Part shown: in pieces, positions 26,246 to 27,622 of the stretch
Numbering within the stretch: the stretch's first letter is position 1
How the letters are laid out: every line of letters begins with the position of its first letter
Origin: a virus
Virus record (IMG/VR): IMGVR_UViG_3300028025_004546
Coordinates: 1-27,622 of that record
DNA length: 27,622 nucleotides
Direction: 5' to 3' (one strand)
The notes under the pieces: model-generated
The model's input: only the letters and a program-made list of their open reading frames with translations
Databases searched by the model: none
What the model was told of the DNA's origin: nothing
Position numbers and translations under genes: made by a program

Positions 26246-26578
26246 TTAGTATGTTGCAGTTAATTTGCCTGTTGTTTGATCGATGGCAAGTATTAATTTA
26301 TTAGAGAAAAACGCAGAAAGAGCATTTTCAATATTAGTAGTCGAAGTGCTTGCTTCACTACCAAGAATTTGGTTATGGATTAAATTACCATTTGCGTCAA
26401 CGGATAAGATGTTATATGCTGATACTGAGATTGGAGACCAAAGAGTACCATCATATATCTCGGTAATAGATAAAGTAGTATTATAGCGAACCATTCCCTG
26501 CACAGGGACATTCGGACGCTCGGCAGTAGTACCAACACCTATGGTAACATATTGATCGCCTAGGACTGTAGCTGGCAT
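26246..26578 (-). CDS. Small virion structural protein, 110 aa
   Basis: The N-terminal half has VTIGVGTTAERPNVPVQGMV then RYNTTLSITEIYDGTLWSPI. The G-T-x-x-x-RP-x-x-P-x-x-G-M-x-RYNT...EIY-x-G-x-W pattern is a small beta module common in phage fibre and structural proteins. The C-terminal half (ILGSEASTSTTNIENALSAF then LAIDQTTGKLTATY) is low complexity. The ATG overlaps the stop of the upstream S74 fibre by one base (TAATG) and has a strong AAAAGGAG ribosome site inside that gene's end, so its translation is likely coupled to the fibre. Perhaps an accessory or tip protein of that fibre; this is inferred only from position. Confidence 0.75.
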   Translation of the reverse strand: MPATVLGDQYVTIGVGTTAERPNVPVQGMVRYNTTLSITEIYDGTLWSPISVSAYNILSVDANGNLIHNQILGSEASTSTTNIENALSAFFSNKLILAIDQTTGKLTATY

Positions 26579-27622
26579 TATTTAACTCCTTTTAAGTCTT
26601 GTATTTCTCTATTTAGGTCTTTTATTGCTTCTATTAAAAGGGGAATTATCTTATCGTATTGCACTGTCAGATAGTTTTCACCAGACCGAGAAATTTCTGT
26701 ATTTTCAAACATAACAAGATCAAATGGGGCTGGTTTAACTGCTTCTGGCAAAACCCTTTTTACATCTTGGGCTATGACACCAACTTCATTTTGTTTCTTG
26801 TAACCTAATTCTTCTGCAATGGTATTTGGTTGATATGTAACACCACGAAGCGACATTACCTTTTCTAGAGCATTTGTAATTACTTGAATGTTTTCTTTCA
26901 ACCTCTCATCCGAGTAGTATGATGTAATTTGATTAGTTGCTCGTATTTCCCCAGTAGTTCCAGAAGCAGCAGTTCCAACACCTAATGAACCAAATTGTAA
27001 ATTAGAAGAAGTGGAAATATCTTGAGGACTTGATAAGGTAATACTGCCAGAAGCATTGGTAACTGTTATTCTATTTGCTGTTCCTGTTAGCGTAGTACAA
27101 GCGTATAGTCCAGCAGAAGTTCCAATTAAAATTGATCCATTACCAGGAACAGTATTTGTTCCCGAACCACCTTGCGCAGGATGTAATGGTGTAGTTAAAG
27201 TTAGAAGTTGAGCTTGTATTGAACCAGCAGAAAATCCACCATCTAAATCGCGACGAACTACTTTGTTTGCAGTATTTGTGCTAGTAGCATCTGATAGTTC
27301 TAATTTGTAGTCGTTTAATTTGATAAAATTGGTGTCAATTTCAACGCTAGAAAGTGGAGAACCTTTTACAGTAATTCCATTACTATTGATAGTATAAGAA
27401 GACGATGTTACTGTAACAGCTGCATTACTGACTAAAGTGATTGTAGTATTACTATTGACACTATTAACAGTACCAATGGTAACACCAGCTCCAGTCTTTA
27501 ATACCTGTCCAGGAACAACTTCAGTTAAGAATTGCGTGCCAGAACCTGTAATAGTTAGACTGGAAGTATTGGAAGATATCGACCCAGTTCCGTTGGTGAT
27601 ACCTGTGGTTAATCTAGTTACG
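26578..27622 (-). CDS. Large fibre protein with S74 chaperone end (5' end cut by window edge)
   Basis: The frame is open from the window edge to the TAA at 26578 and gives 347 residues; a shorter frame starting at a TTG at 26901 would split the conserved YYSDERLKENI motif and is not a real start. The visible part is a Thr/Ser/Asn-rich shaft (VVPGQVLKTGAGVTIG, TANKVVRRDLDG), then GVGTAASGTTGEIRATNQIT leading into the S74 domain. The Ser of YYSD and the Lys of RLK keep the Ser-x4-Lys spacing. NEVGVIAQDVKRVLPEAV and an amphipathic LNREIQDLKGVK end close it. The segment is clearly related to the end of the 536-aa fibre beside gp13. It likely trimerises and self-cleaves as other S74 fibres do. Confidence 0.9.
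   Translation of the reverse strand, partial: VTRLTTGITNGTGSISSNTSSLTITGSGTQFLTEVVPGQVLKTGAGVTIGTVNSVNSNTTITLVSNAAVTVTSSSYTINSNGITVKGSPLSSVEIDTNFIKLNDYKLELSDATSTNTANKVVRRDLDGGFSAGSIQAQLLTLTTPLHPAQGGSGTNTVPGNGSILIGTSAGLYACTTLTGTANRITVTNASGSITLSSPQDISTSSNLQFGSLGVGTAASGTTGEIRATNQITSYYSDERLKENIQVITNALEKVMSLRGVTYQPNTIAEELGYKKQNEVGVIAQDVKRVLPEAVKPAPFDLVMFENTEISRSGENYLTVQYDKIIPLLIEAIKDLNREIQDLKGVK

Noticed and set aside
26578-26901. A 107-aa gene starting at a TTG
   Set aside because: The same frame is open upstream to the window edge, and the TTG lies inside the conserved YYSDERLK motif of the S74 domain. It is the end of a longer gene.
1-27622. tRNA genes, CRISPR arrays, insertion sequences, diversity-generating retroelement
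   Set aside because: Repeats present are all in-frame protein repeats. I saw no cloverleaf, no regularly spaced palindromic repeats, no transposase and no reverse transcriptase, although Mtd-like N-terminal hairpins occur.

Overview
This window is a stretch of a marine T4-like myovirus genome, all coded on the minus strand; transcription runs from high to low coordinates. The neck and packaging cassette fixes the identity. Genes for gp13, gp14, gp15 and the large terminase gp17 follow one another in T4 order, abutting or overlapping by a base. The DNA is AT-rich, ribosome binding sites are phage-like, and at least one exact T4-type late promoter octamer (TATAAATA) is present. Several fibre proteins carry modules I associate with T4-like cyanophages and pelagiphages (the 'TLTNKTL' repeats, the 'LLKKSSV...DLDYGE' hairpin N-terminus, S74 chaperone ends). 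The host cannot be fixed from this sequence.

Layout in the direction of transcription: (1) 27622-26246: the C-terminal part of a large fibre ending in an S74 intramolecular chaperone, then a 110-aa structural protein. (2) 26235-18609: three large fibre-like proteins (719, 885, 707 aa), each with two small aromatic N-terminal modules and seven RCC1-like strands at the C-terminus, as expected of a seven-bladed beta-propeller. An acidic 212-aa protein of unknown role sits between the second and third. A strong intrinsic terminator follows. (3) 18542-15363: a T4-type late promoter, two small structural proteins (111 and 83 aa) and a repetitive 847-aa fibre, then a second hairpin terminator. (4) 15297-5957: a 571-aa fibre, a 49-aa overlapping small ORF, an 819-aa G8/beta-helix-like protein, a 720-aa fibre-like protein and a 953-aa virion protein. 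(5) 5961-1: a second candidate late promoter, a 536-aa S74-tailed fibre, then gp13, gp14, gp15 and gp17 (the last truncated by the window edge). No gp16 lies between gp15 and gp17.

In T4 the block just upstream of gene 13 holds genes 9 to 12 and wac (baseplate pins, short tail fibre, whiskers). Here that place is taken by more than 20 kb of modular adhesin genes. The window therefore reads as a host-recognition module feeding into the neck and packaging cassette. The most unusual content is the tandem family of RCC1-type propeller fibres. There are no tRNA genes, CRISPR arrays or insertion sequences that I can see, and no gene-free stretch over 100 bases.
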